The notes under the pieces are model-generated. The model made no database searches and was not told the DNA's origin. It saw nothing but the letters and a program-made list of their open reading frames with translations. A stretch of DNA of 64,000 nt. Origin: Peribacillus faecalis. Lineage in GTDB: Bacteria; Bacillota; Bacilli; Bacillales; DSM-1321. The position numbers and the translations under genes are program-made. The stretch spans positions 1 through 64,000 of the forward strand of contig NZ_JACXSI010000017.1 of assembly GCF_014712675.1 (NCBI RefSeq), read 5' to 3'. This document shows, one piece after another, positions 54,695 to 64,000 of this stretch; positions within the stretch are counted from its first letter, which is position 1, and the number at the start of each line of letters is the position of its first letter.

Positions 54695-54710
54695 GTTGTA
54701 ATAAATATAG

Positions 54711-54757
54711 AAAAGGCTGAAACAAAAAGTTATATAACCTTTCGTTTCAGCCTTTTT
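54711..54757 (-). terminator. Intrinsic terminator of the endopeptidase gene
   Basis: AAAAGGCTGAAAC and GTTTCAGCCTTTTT form a long stem with A/T runs on both sides; on the minus strand it closes the CwlO-like gene. Confidence 0.8.
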
Positions 54758-54787
54758 ATGTTTGAAGCTTTCAGGCGATGGGTACTA

Positions 54788-55954
54788 TTATCTTAACACC
54801 CTAGTTGCACTAGAAAACTTAGATGGATTAAATGAAGCGATTTTTACAACATCGCCAGTTTGAGGAGCGTGAATCCATTGGCCTCCTCCGATATAAATAC
54901 CTACATGATAAGCAGGTTTACCCATGAATACTAAATCACCTGGTTGAACGTTGCTTAATGAAACTTGTGTGCCGACATTTTGTTGCGCTCTTGATGTTCT
55001 AGGTAAACTGATTCCGGCTTTTTTGAAAACGTAGCTTGTGAAGCCTGAGCAATCAAATCCGCTTGGTGTAGAACCGCCCCATACATATGGAGTTCCTAAG
55101 TATTTTTTCGCTTCTGCAATAATTGCTGAAGCTGAAGCGGAAATGTTTGTTGAAGTCGCTACTTCAGTTTTGTTAGTCGTTGTTGTTGTTGGTGTGCTGC
55201 TTGAGCTATTTGAGCTATTTGAGCTATTTGAACTTGGACTGTTTGTTGCAGTAGTCGTATTAGTTGTTGTCTCTGTGCTAGTCGCATTATTAGTTGCCGC
55301 AGCGGCAGTTGCTGCTTCAGCTTGTTGACGTGCTAATTCGGCTTGACGTGCAGCTTCTTCTTCTGCAGCTTTAGAAGCTTCGACGTTTTGAAGCTCAGTT
55401 TGAACTGTTGCTTTATTTTTTTCGATTTCTTCTTGTTTTGCAATTGCTTCAGCCTTATTTTCTTCAATTAAAGCAAGGTCAGCTTTCAAGCTAGCTTCTA
55501 ATGATTCTAATTCTTCTTGCTTTGTTTCTAATGTAGCAGCTAACTCTTGGTCAGATGTCATGATTTGAATTAAAGCAGTTGTTTTTTGAACGAAGTCAGA
55601 AATGCCTTCAGAAGTTAAAAGCACTTCTATAAAGTTAGATTGTGCTGAACCATTCGCTTGAATATTCGTGATACGTTCTTTTGAAAGTTCTACCGTACGA
55701 TTATATGATTCTTCTGTTTTGGCAATCTCAGCTTTCGTTTCTTCAACGCGTGCTTCAGCTTCTTTCACTTCTGCGTTTAAGGTCTCTATTCTTGCTAAGG
55801 ACTCGATAATTTGATTATCGTATTGTCTTATTTTTGTTTCTAATGTTTCGATTTGTTCATCGTATGTAGGAGTGGCAAATGAAGGTGTTGCTTGGAAAAG
55901 TAAAGCTAAACTTAACGACGCAGCTGCGATTTTTTTTGCAGTTGTTTTGATCAT
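54788..55954 (-). CDS. CwlO-like peptidoglycan DL-endopeptidase (NlpC/P60)
   Basis: 388 residues. Signal peptide ending near SFA-TP; a long coiled coil (about residues 30-215, PcsB/CwlO type, rich in Glu/Ala); a Ser/Thr/Asn linker (about 216-270) whose DNA carries a short GAGCTATTT tandem; and an NlpC/P60 domain from YLGTPYVWGGSTPSGFDCSG. The catalytic Cys is in DCSGF and the histidines are in AYHVGIYIG and WIHAP. It cleaves D-Glu-meso-DAP bonds during wall growth. CwlO-type enzymes are WalRK and FtsEX regulated; no ftsEX is nearby. Confidence 0.92.
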   Translation of the reverse strand: MIKTTAKKIAAASLSLALLFQATPSFATPTYDEQIETLETKIRQYDNQIIESLARIETLNAEVKEAEARVEETKAEIAKTEESYNRTVELSKERITNIQANGSAQSNFIEVLLTSEGISDFVQKTTALIQIMTSDQELAATLETKQEELESLEASLKADLALIEENKAEAIAKQEEIEKNKATVQTELQNVEASKAAEEEAARQAELARQQAEAATAAAATNNATSTETTTNTTTATNSPSSNSSNSSNSSSSTPTTTTTNKTEVATSTNISASASAIIAEAKKYLGTPYVWGGSTPSGFDCSGFTSYVFKKAGISLPRTSRAQQNVGTQVSLSNVQPGDLVFMGKPAYHVGIYIGGGQWIHAPQTGDVVKIASFNPSKFSSATRVLR

Positions 55955-56104
55955 TGTATTATCTCCAATTCGCTTTTTATTTATTTATTCATTCATGTAA
56001 TATGTAAGTAATGTAAGTTTACTAGATTTATTTTATTGTTATATGGTGTTGAAAACAAGGCAATAGCGTCTTATTTAAAGTAGTTGTAATAGTTTGGGGC
56101 GTTT

Positions 56105-56121
56105 TGTAACACTTTTGTAAT
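56105..56121 (+). promoter_or_regulatory. WalR-like box between the endopeptidase and pncA genes
   Basis: TGTAAC-ACTTT-TGTAAT fits the WalR consensus TGTWAH-N5-TGTWAH perfectly. It lies about 150 bp upstream of the minus-strand CwlO-like gene but reads on the opposite strand, so its relevance is uncertain. The remaining 55955-56204 gap is AT-rich without genes. Confidence 0.4.
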
Positions 56122-56204
56122 ATAACTATGCTATTAGAAATAATAGAAACAAAAAAAGCGATAGGATTTCTGTGAAAAATCTAATCGCTTCATGGGTATA
56201 TAGT

Positions 56205-56753
56205 CTATTTAATAGTTGCACCTAGTGAGCTTTTGAAATGTTCTAATGCCCATTCATGGCCGGCAGGATTGAAGCTTGCGACAGCATCAGAATGAATGAC
56301 AATCTTAAAGCCTTTATTATAAGCATCAACCGCTGTATGCAAAACGCAAATATCAGTGCAAACTCCGACTAAATGTACTTCTTCAATGCCTCTTTCGCGT
56401 AATTTAATCTCCAAGTCAGTGCCTGCGAAGGCGGAGTAGCGTGTTTTATCCATCCAATAAACATTCGGATGGTTTGCAATTTGTTTATAATAATTTTCGA
56501 GTTTTCCAAATAAGTTTCTTCCGGCTGTACCTTCGATATTATGAGGAGGGAATAGCTTCGTTTCCGGATGGAAAGAGTCATTTTCTTTATGAAGATCAAT
56601 TGCAAACACTATGTATTCGCCATTTTGAAAAAATTGTTCTGTTATTGATACAATTCGGTCCTCGATATCCTGTCCGGGTTTTCCACAAGTTAAAGCGCCG
56701 TGATCTGCAACGAAGTCGACTGTATAATCAATATTGATTAAAGCTCTTGTCAT
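56205..56753 (-). CDS. pncA: Nicotinamidase/isochorismatase-family cysteine hydrolase
   Basis: 182 residues. Catalytic triad visible as Asp in ALINIDYTVDFV (residue 9), Lys in WMDKTRYSAF and Cys in GVCTDICVLHTA. Closest in pattern to Bacillus YueJ/PncA nicotinamidase, which returns nicotinamide to NAD synthesis as nicotinate. GAGAGAAGGAGAGAAG precedes the ATG. Relatives in the family hydrolyse other amides. Confidence 0.85.
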   Translation of the reverse strand: MTRALINIDYTVDFVADHGALTCGKPGQDIEDRIVSITEQFFQNGEYIVFAIDLHKENDSFHPETKLFPPHNIEGTAGRNLFGKLENYYKQIANHPNVYWMDKTRYSAFAGTDLEIKLRERGIEEVHLVGVCTDICVLHTAVDAYNKGFKIVIHSDAVASFNPAGHEWALEHFKSSLGATIK

Positions 56754-56920
56754 AATTACTTCTCTCCTTCTCTCAAAAATAAAATAATTGTTATATAAAA
56801 TATAGTCAAATAAATGAGTGAATACAAGGCGGATGAAGATTGTGCATAGATCGGAAGAGGAAGAAAAGTCTAAAAATTATCCGTTTTTTTCAAATTGAAT
56901 AAATATCTTATTTGATATTC

Positions 56921-57066
56921 TTGCGTTTTTAAGAAATATCTGTTAAGCTAAAAAAGAATTATTTTTGTTCGGTTTAGATTGATAAGTGACTTTTGGTAGC
57001 TTCGTCTATAGATTTGAGCAAGGATAGTATTACATTGTGTGGATAACACACTAGGAGGCAACAAAC
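56921..57066 (+). promoter_or_regulatory. cspB promoter and long cold-shock-type leader
   Basis: TTGCGT (56921-56926), 17 bp, TAAGCT (56944-56949), then a leader of about 110 nt. A TGTGT-GGATA-ACACA hairpin lies just before the AGGAGG site. Long structured leaders are usual for csp genes. Upstream, 56754-56900 holds only the divergent pncA promoter region. Confidence 0.55.
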
Positions 57067-57267
57067 ATGGAACAAGGTAAAGTAAAATGGTTTAACGCAG
57101 AAAAAGGTTTCGGATTCATCGAGCGCGAAGGTGGAGAAGATGTATTCGTACATTTCTCAGCTATTCAAAGCGAAGGTTTCAAATCTTTAGACGAAGGTCA
57201 AAGTGTAACTTTTGAAGTAGAACAAGGTCAACGCGGACCTCAAGCTACTAACGTTGTTAAAGCTTAA
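57067..57267 (+). CDS. cspB: Cold shock protein
   Basis: 66-residue single-stranded nucleic-acid chaperone. RNP1 KGFGFIE and RNP2 VFVHFSAI are intact, starting [18 protein letters not shown]. The ATG follows CTAGGAGGC. Bacillus carries several paralogues, so the letter assignment is approximate. Confidence 0.95.
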   Translation: MEQGKVKWFNAEKGFGFIEREGGEDVFVHFSAIQSEGFKSLDEGQSVTFEVEQGQRGPQATNVVKA

Positions 57268-57281
57268 TTAACCAAAAGTGA

Positions 57282-57314
57282 AAAACAGACTCTGTTATGG
57301 AGTCTGTTTTTTTG
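57282..57314 (+). terminator. Intrinsic terminator of cspB
   Basis: AAAACAGACT and AGTCTGTTTT pair, followed by TTT. Confidence 0.88.
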
Positions 57315-57363
57315 TGTTTTTAAGAAATAGTAATGCATGATGGAAATGGGAACTGGGCTAATG

Positions 57364-57395
57364 CAAAAACCCTCTCCATAAATAAATGGAAAGGG
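57364..57395 (-). terminator. Minus-strand terminator downstream of the YeiH-family gene
   Basis: CCCTCTCCAT (57370-57379) and ATGGAAAGGG (57386-57395) form a hairpin; on the minus strand it is followed by TTTTTGC. It lies about 130 bp beyond the gene end. Confidence 0.6.
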
Positions 57396-57527
57396 CAAAT
57401 ATAACTACAAGTAAAATAAAATGGTAGATTAATTATAGCATACGAACGATATATTTCATAATATTTTTTGGGGGAGCACACAAAAAGTTCAATATTTTAT
57501 AGTATGGCTATTGTCCTTAAATATGAC

Positions 57528-58541
57528 TTAAAGGATGATATAAGATAATACGGATAATAGCAAAGATGTAATAATCATAGCGATTAAAGGCTTCATCGCT
57601 TTTGTACGTAACGTCTGCAAATGGATGTGCAATCCGAGACCGACCATTGCTGTCGTTAAACACCAAGTGGTGAAAATAGCAATACCGTCAAGAAAACCTT
57701 TAGACACATTAATATATATGTCGAACACATAGCTTCCAATTAGACTTGTAATGATAAAACCAATCAAAAAGTATGGGAAGGCTACTTTCTGCTTTGTTTT
57801 CTCTCCTGCATTCTTCCTGTTCATGATCGCAATTAAGATAAAACAAAGCGGCACAAGGAAGAACACACGCCCCAATTTCGCCAGCAGAGCCATCGCTAAT
57901 GCGCCTTCGCCAGCCGGAGCTGCAGCTAAAGCAACATGTGCGAGTTCGTGCAAACTTAATCCTCCCCAAACACCATACGTAATATCATCTATCGGCAGCA
58001 TCGTCCGAATTAATGTATAAACAATTGCAAACACGGTCCCAATCAAGGCGATAATACCGACGCTTATAGCTGTTTCTTCATCATCAGATCGCACAATTGG
58101 TGCGACAGCGGCAATGGCTGCTGCTCCACAAATGCCTGTGCCAATCCCGAGCAATAATGAAATTTTATCATTCCCTTTAAAATACTTGGATAACCAAAGC
58201 ATCATCAATATAGAAAATGCAATGACTATAATATCTTTCAACAATAAAATAGGTCCTTCCGCGAATAAGACAGACATGTTCAGCTTCAGACCGTAAAGGA
58301 TGATGGCTAAGCGCAACAGTATTTTCGATGAAAAAGTAATTCCTCTATTCAAACCCTCAGGATAACCCCAGATTTGCCGGTAAATAACGGCAAGGATAAT
58401 GGAACATCCCATTTGCCCAATCATTGAAAAACCCGGTATTTTAGCGATTAGAAATCCAATAAATGATATAAGTAATGTAAATGCAATACCGCCGGCTAGC
58501 GAGGTTATATTATTTACCGGCTTATGTACGTTGTTAGACAA
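57528..58541 (-). CDS. YeiH/UPF0324 family putative sulfate exporter
   Basis: 337-residue membrane protein with about ten hydrophobic segments. Family motifs: GITFSSKILLRLAIILYGLK, LLLGIGTGICGAAAIAAVAP, VWGGLSLHELAHVALAA and TAMVGLGLHI. TTG start after AAGGAGGACC. Homologues are annotated as putative sulfate/sulfonate exporters and are often next to a LysR regulator, which is not seen here. Substrate unproven. Confidence 0.85.
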   Translation of the reverse strand: MSNNVHKPVNNITSLAGGIAFTLLISFIGFLIAKIPGFSMIGQMGCSIILAVIYRQIWGYPEGLNRGITFSSKILLRLAIILYGLKLNMSVLFAEGPILLLKDIIVIAFSILMMLWLSKYFKGNDKISLLLGIGTGICGAAAIAAVAPIVRSDDEETAISVGIIALIGTVFAIVYTLIRTMLPIDDITYGVWGGLSLHELAHVALAAAPAGEGALAMALLAKLGRVFFLVPLCFILIAIMNRKNAGEKTKQKVAFPYFLIGFIITSLIGSYVFDIYINVSKGFLDGIAIFTTWCLTTAMVGLGLHIHLQTLRTKAMKPLIAMIITSLLLSVLSYIIL

Positions 58542-58865
58542 AGAAGGTCCTCCTTAAACGAAAAAAGTGATACTGGTATAATAAAATCATGCTCATTTAA
58601 GGAGGTTTTATTCATTAGCTGCAGTTTCGGGTATCTTCGAAACTGCTTTGCCTCTTCATTTTATTGGAGAAATAATCGTTTGTAATATAGTGACATTTAG
58701 TAGTGGAATCTCATTAGTCGGATAGTGCTTGCCGCTTCCGGTCAAATTATGAATGACGACTAATAGAGAAATCACAAATTTATTTTTAAACAAGTAATTT
58801 CTGACGAACCCCCATTTTAAAAGTGTTTGTGAGCCCTGAAAATGCAAACTAATCTAAATTATCAA
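58542..58865. other. Intergenic region without a convincing gene
   Basis: A plus-strand promoter-like TATAAT (58577-58582) is followed by AAGGAGG (58599-58605) with no start codon at the right distance. A perfect hairpin GCAGTTTCG/CGAAACTGC (58620-58646) comes next. It looks like the surviving 5' end of a lost gene. A short minus-strand open frame (58847-58656) has no ribosome binding site. Confidence 0.35.
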
Positions 58866-58913
58866 ACTTTTCTTTAAATTCCTATTGACTACCATTTAAA
58901 ATGAGCGTATTAT
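58866..58913 (+). promoter_or_regulatory. ilv-leu promoter with CodY-like box
   Basis: ACTTTTCTTTAAATT (58866-58880) matches the CodY consensus at 12 of 15 positions and ends 4 bp before -35 TTGACT (58885-58890); 17 bp; -10 TATTAT (58908-58913). CodY repression of ilv-leu is established in B. subtilis. Confidence 0.6.
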
Positions 58914-58965
58914 AATCAACAATAAAATCAATTTACAAGATGCAACTGAATATAGAATAAGTGTT

Positions 58966-59233
58966 GAAGAGGACTAGTAGCTTTATAGCCTGACATTACA
59001 GAGAGCCGGGATTGCTGGGAACCGGTATGATCGATATAAAGTGAACTCACCTCGGAGCGTCAGCTTGAAACGATTGCGGATTAGAGCTGAACGGGTGTTA
59101 ACCAGCACTCGTTATCAAAATAAGAACTAGTGCGTACATTTGTACGAATAAGGGTGGTACCGTGGATAGGTTTCTAAGCCTCTTCACCCCTTAGTCTAAT
59201 GTTATTAGGCGTGTGTGGGTGGAGGGGCTTTTA
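58966..59233 (+). ncRNA. T-box leader of ilv-leu operon (leucine specifier CTC)
   Basis: Specifier CTC (59046-59048) in GTGAACTCACC, with a long stem I from about 58966. T-box core AAGGGTGGTACCGTGG at 59150-59165. Terminator GCCTCTTCACCC (59178-59189) with GGGTGGAGGGGC (59217-59228) and TTTTA. The B. subtilis ilv-leu operon is also controlled by tRNA-Leu through a CUC specifier. Confidence 0.93.
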
Positions 59234-59294
59234 TGTGTGTGTTTTTGTCTTTAATGCTTTAAAGTGATTGGTGAATAATGGGGGAGGTAAATCA

Positions 59295-61004
59295 ATGACA
59301 CAAACAATACCGGCTCAGAAACAGGCTGTTTCTAAAAAGTCTGGGGCCCAATATTTATTGAATGCTCTGAAAAATCAAAATGTTGAAGTAATTTTCGGTT
59401 ACCCTGGGGGTGCTGTATTGCCGATTTATGATGCATTATATGATGCGGGTATTTATCATATTTTAACACGTCATGAACAAGGTGCCATTCATGCAGCTGA
59501 GGGTTATGCGAGAATTACCGGCAAGCCGGGTGTGGTTATTGCAACCTCGGGTCCTGGAGCTACCAATATTGTTACAGGTTTAGCGGACGCAATGATTGAT
59601 TCTTTGCCGTTAGTCGTCATTACCGGTCAGGTTGCGACATCTGTTATCGGTTCGGATGCTTTCCAAGAAGCTGATGTTTTGGGAATCACTACACCGATTA
59701 CGAAGCACAATTATCAAGTGAGGAAAGTTGAAGATCTTCCACGGATTATGAAGGAAGCATTTTACATCGCTTCATCTGGAAGACCGGGTCCGGTACTGAT
59801 TGATATTCCGAAAGATATGGCAGCTCAAATAGGAGAAGCGGAAGAAGATCCAGTTATCCATTTGCCAGGGTATCAGCCGAAGCTGAAACCGAACCATCTG
59901 CAAATCCGGAAACTGATTGAAGCGGTAAGTGCCGCGAAGAAACCAATCATTTTGGCTGGAGCAGGCGTATTGCATGCGAAAGCGTCTGAGCAGTTGAGGG
60001 AATATGCTGAGCAGCAAGGTTTGCCGGTTGTTCACACATTGCTTGGGTTAGGCGGTTTCCCAGCAGACCATCCGCAATTTGTCGGAATGGCAGGTATGCA
60101 TGGTGTATACGCAGCCAATATGGGGCTATACGAATGCGATTTGCTTATTAGTATCGGAGCCCGATTTGATGACCGGGTTACAGGGAACTTAAAAACATTT
60201 GCTCCGAATGCGACAGTCGCACATATCGATATCGATCCGGCTGAAATCGGCAAAAATGTTCCGACGGCAATCCCAGTAGTTGGAGATGCGAAGGAGACAT
60301 TGCTTGCGTTAATTAAGCAGGAAGGCAAAAAGCCGGAATGTGAAGAGTGGACGAAAAAAATCGATGGCTGGAAACAGCAATATCCGCTTCGCTATGACAG
60401 AGAATGTCAGGATGCTCTGAAACCCCAAAAGGTTATTGAGCTCATTCATGAATATACGAAAGGTGACGCAATTGTCGTGACTGATGTCGGTCAGCACCAA
60501 ATGTGGGCTGCTCAGTATTACAGCTTAAATAAACCGGATGCTTGGGTAACCTCCGGGGGCTTAGGCACGATGGGCTTCTGTGTTCCGGCAGCCATTGGCG
60601 CACAGCTTGCCGACCGCAATAAAACAGTTGTTGCGATAGTCGGTGACGGAGGCTTCCAAATGACATCCCAGGAAATGGGAGTTATGAAGGAACTCAATCT
60701 TCCGGTAAAAATCATCATTCTAAATAATAATGCGCTGGGAATGGTAAGGCAATGGCAGGAGCTTTTCTATAAAGAAAGATACTCCCACAGCTTGCTGACA
60801 AGTCAGCCGTCATTTGTGAAGCTGGCAGATGCCTATGACATTAAAGCTTTCCAGGCAAGTAATGTCGAGGAAGCTGAGCAAGCGTTGAAAGAAGCATTTG
60901 CCAGTCCGGAGCCGATTTTAATCGACATGCGGGTAGAGGCGAAAGAGAATGTATATCCGATGATTGCTCCAGGCAAAGGACTTCATGAGATGGAGGGGTA
61001 TTAA
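59295..61004 (+). CDS. ilvB: Acetolactate synthase large subunit
   Basis: Thiamine-diphosphate enzyme, first common step of branched-chain amino-acid synthesis. 569 residues from ATG 59295, after GGGGGAGG. Catalytic Glu in [29 protein letters not shown], and the ThDP/Mg motif [19 protein letters not shown]...NNNALGM. The frame is open to 59268, but the ribosome binding site excludes that. Heads ilvB-ilvH-ilvC-leuA. Confidence 0.97.
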   Translation: MTQTIPAQKQAVSKKSGAQYLLNALKNQNVEVIFGYPGGAVLPIYDALYDAGIYHILTRHEQGAIHAAEGYARITGKPGVVIATSGPGATNIVTGLADAMIDSLPLVVITGQVATSVIGSDAFQEADVLGITTPITKHNYQVRKVEDLPRIMKEAFYIASSGRPGPVLIDIPKDMAAQIGEAEEDPVIHLPGYQPKLKPNHLQIRKLIEAVSAAKKPIILAGAGVLHAKASEQLREYAEQQGLPVVHTLLGLGGFPADHPQFVGMAGMHGVYAANMGLYECDLLISIGARFDDRVTGNLKTFAPNATVAHIDIDPAEIGKNVPTAIPVVGDAKETLLALIKQEGKKPECEEWTKKIDGWKQQYPLRYDRECQDALKPQKVIELIHEYTKGDAIVVTDVGQHQMWAAQYYSLNKPDAWVTSGGLGTMGFCVPAAIGAQLADRNKTVVAIVGDGGFQMTSQEMGVMKELNLPVKIIILNNNALGMVRQWQELFYKERYSHSLLTSQPSFVKLADAYDIKAFQASNVEEAEQALKEAFASPEPILIDMRVEAKENVYPMIAPGKGLHEMEGY

Positions 61005-61006
61005 CG

Positions 61007-61525
61007 ATGAGAGGCATTATAACTTTAACGGTTACAAATCGTCCGGGAGTGCTGAATCGCATTACCAATTTGTTTTCAAAGCGGAATTACAATATTGAAA
61101 GTATTACGGTTGGCCATTCGGAGCAGGAAGGCATTTCGCGTATGACGGTTGTTGTAAACGTGGAAGAAGAGAGAATACTTGAGCAAATCACGAAGCAGTT
61201 AAATAAACAAATCGATGTCATTAAAGTTATCGATGTAACGGAACAGGCGATTGTTGCTAGAGAGCTTGCTCTTGTGAAAGTGAGCGTTAACGCTCAAAAT
61301 CGCGGCGAAATTTATTCGCTTGTTGAGCCATTCCGAGCATCAGTCATCGATATTAGCAAGGATAGCTTAGTTATCCAAATCACTGGTGAAACAGATAAGG
61401 TGGAAGCGATGATTGAATTGCTGAGACCATACGGAATTAAAGAATTAGCCAGAACAGGGACAACGGCAATCCAAAGAGGATCACAAAAAACCTCTTCAAT
61501 ACCAGCAAACTTTTCAATTGTATAA
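61007..61525 (+). CDS. ilvH: Acetolactate synthase small (regulatory) subunit
   Basis: 172 residues. N-terminal ACT domain (LTVTNRPGVLNRITNLFSKR NYNIES) for valine feedback, then the C-terminal domain (ALVKVSVNAQNRGEIYSLVE). It starts 2 bp after ilvB; AGATGGAGGGG lies at the end of ilvB. Confidence 0.95.
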   Translation: MRGIITLTVTNRPGVLNRITNLFSKRNYNIESITVGHSEQEGISRMTVVVNVEEERILEQITKQLNKQIDVIKVIDVTEQAIVARELALVKVSVNAQNRGEIYSLVEPFRASVIDISKDSLVIQITGETDKVEAMIELLRPYGIKELARTGTTAIQRGSQKTSSIPANFSIV

Positions 61526-61611
61526 AGTGTCTGTTTTAAACAGGCTCTAATATAAATCAGGATGGTTAAGTGAGATATGTTTGTTTAATCGCAGCGGAGG
61601 GTGGCACTTAA

Positions 61612-64000
<2,389 letters not shown>

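Noticed and set aside
55195-55245. Short tandem repeat GAGCTATTT that might suggest a CRISPR or microsatellite element
   Set aside because: It lies inside the coding sequence of the Ser/Asn-rich linker of the CwlO-like endopeptidase. No spacer-repeat periodicity exists, and no CRISPR array was found anywhere in the window.
58656-58847. 63-residue minus-strand open frame before the ilv promoter
   Set aside because: No ribosome binding site, no recognisable family and no protein-like pattern beyond chance.

Overview
The window is a low-GC Firmicutes chromosome segment from an endospore-forming member of the Bacillaceae that is related to, but distinct from, Bacillus subtilis. The evidence is the sporulation gene set (sspI, gerE, gerM, ytxC, ytaF), GGAGG-type ribosome binding sites with frequent TTG/GTG starts, T-box leaders, and gene order that follows the B. 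subtilis mutM-to-leuA region almost gene for gene.

Layout. Bases 1-106 are the tail of an IS3-family insertion sequence beside mutM. 0.1-12 kb: mutM, ytaF, coaE, gapB, nrdR, the helicase loaders dnaB-dnaI, ytxC, T-box-controlled thrS, and the infC-rpmI-rplT translation operon behind an L20-type leader. 12-20 kb: ysdA, a sigmaW-type ysdB, a degenerate dUTPase-like gene, the M42 peptidase ysdC, sspI, an rRNA methyltransferase and T-box-controlled pheST. 20-24.5 kb: an AT-rich accessory insertion carrying a secreted glucosaminidase with about 12 SPOR-like repeats, then brnQ. 24.5-31.3 kb: rnhC, zapA, cvpA-like, polX, mutS2, yshE and a 26-residue membrane microprotein. 31.5-36.8 kb: fatty-acid degradation (lcfA, fadR, fadB, etfBA). 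36.9-44.5 kb: trxA, uvrC, yslB, sdhCAB and a FadR-box thioesterase. 44.5-46.7 kb: gerE, then a decaying cluster that may derive from a type VII secretion effector locus. 46.9-51.3 kb: ysmB, racE, gerM, rph, rdgB, ysnB. 51.4-52.3 kb: tRNA-Arg followed by fragments of a lost C4-dicarboxylate transporter/two-component system. 52.5-58.5 kb: oppA-like lipoprotein, a small hypothetical, a CwlO-like endopeptidase, nicotinamidase, cspB, a YeiH-family exporter. 58.9-64 kb: leucine T-box ilvB-ilvH-ilvC-leuA, with leuA running off the edge.

Regulation visible in the sequence is coherent. Three T-boxes carry Thr (ACC), Phe (TTC) and Leu (CTC) specifiers. CodY-like boxes sit at brnQ, oppA and ilvB. Near-perfect FadR palindromes sit at fadR and the thioesterase gene. 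A CcpN-type site overlaps the gapB promoter. SigmaW and sigmaK promoters match ysdB and gerE.

The least explained feature is a family of modular, structured intergenic repeats (2.5, 7.0, 12.1 and 39.4 kb). They contain hairpins whose stems differ between copies but stay complementary. The full-length copies end in a motif, also found alone, that folds into a GNRA-capped hairpin before a T-tract.
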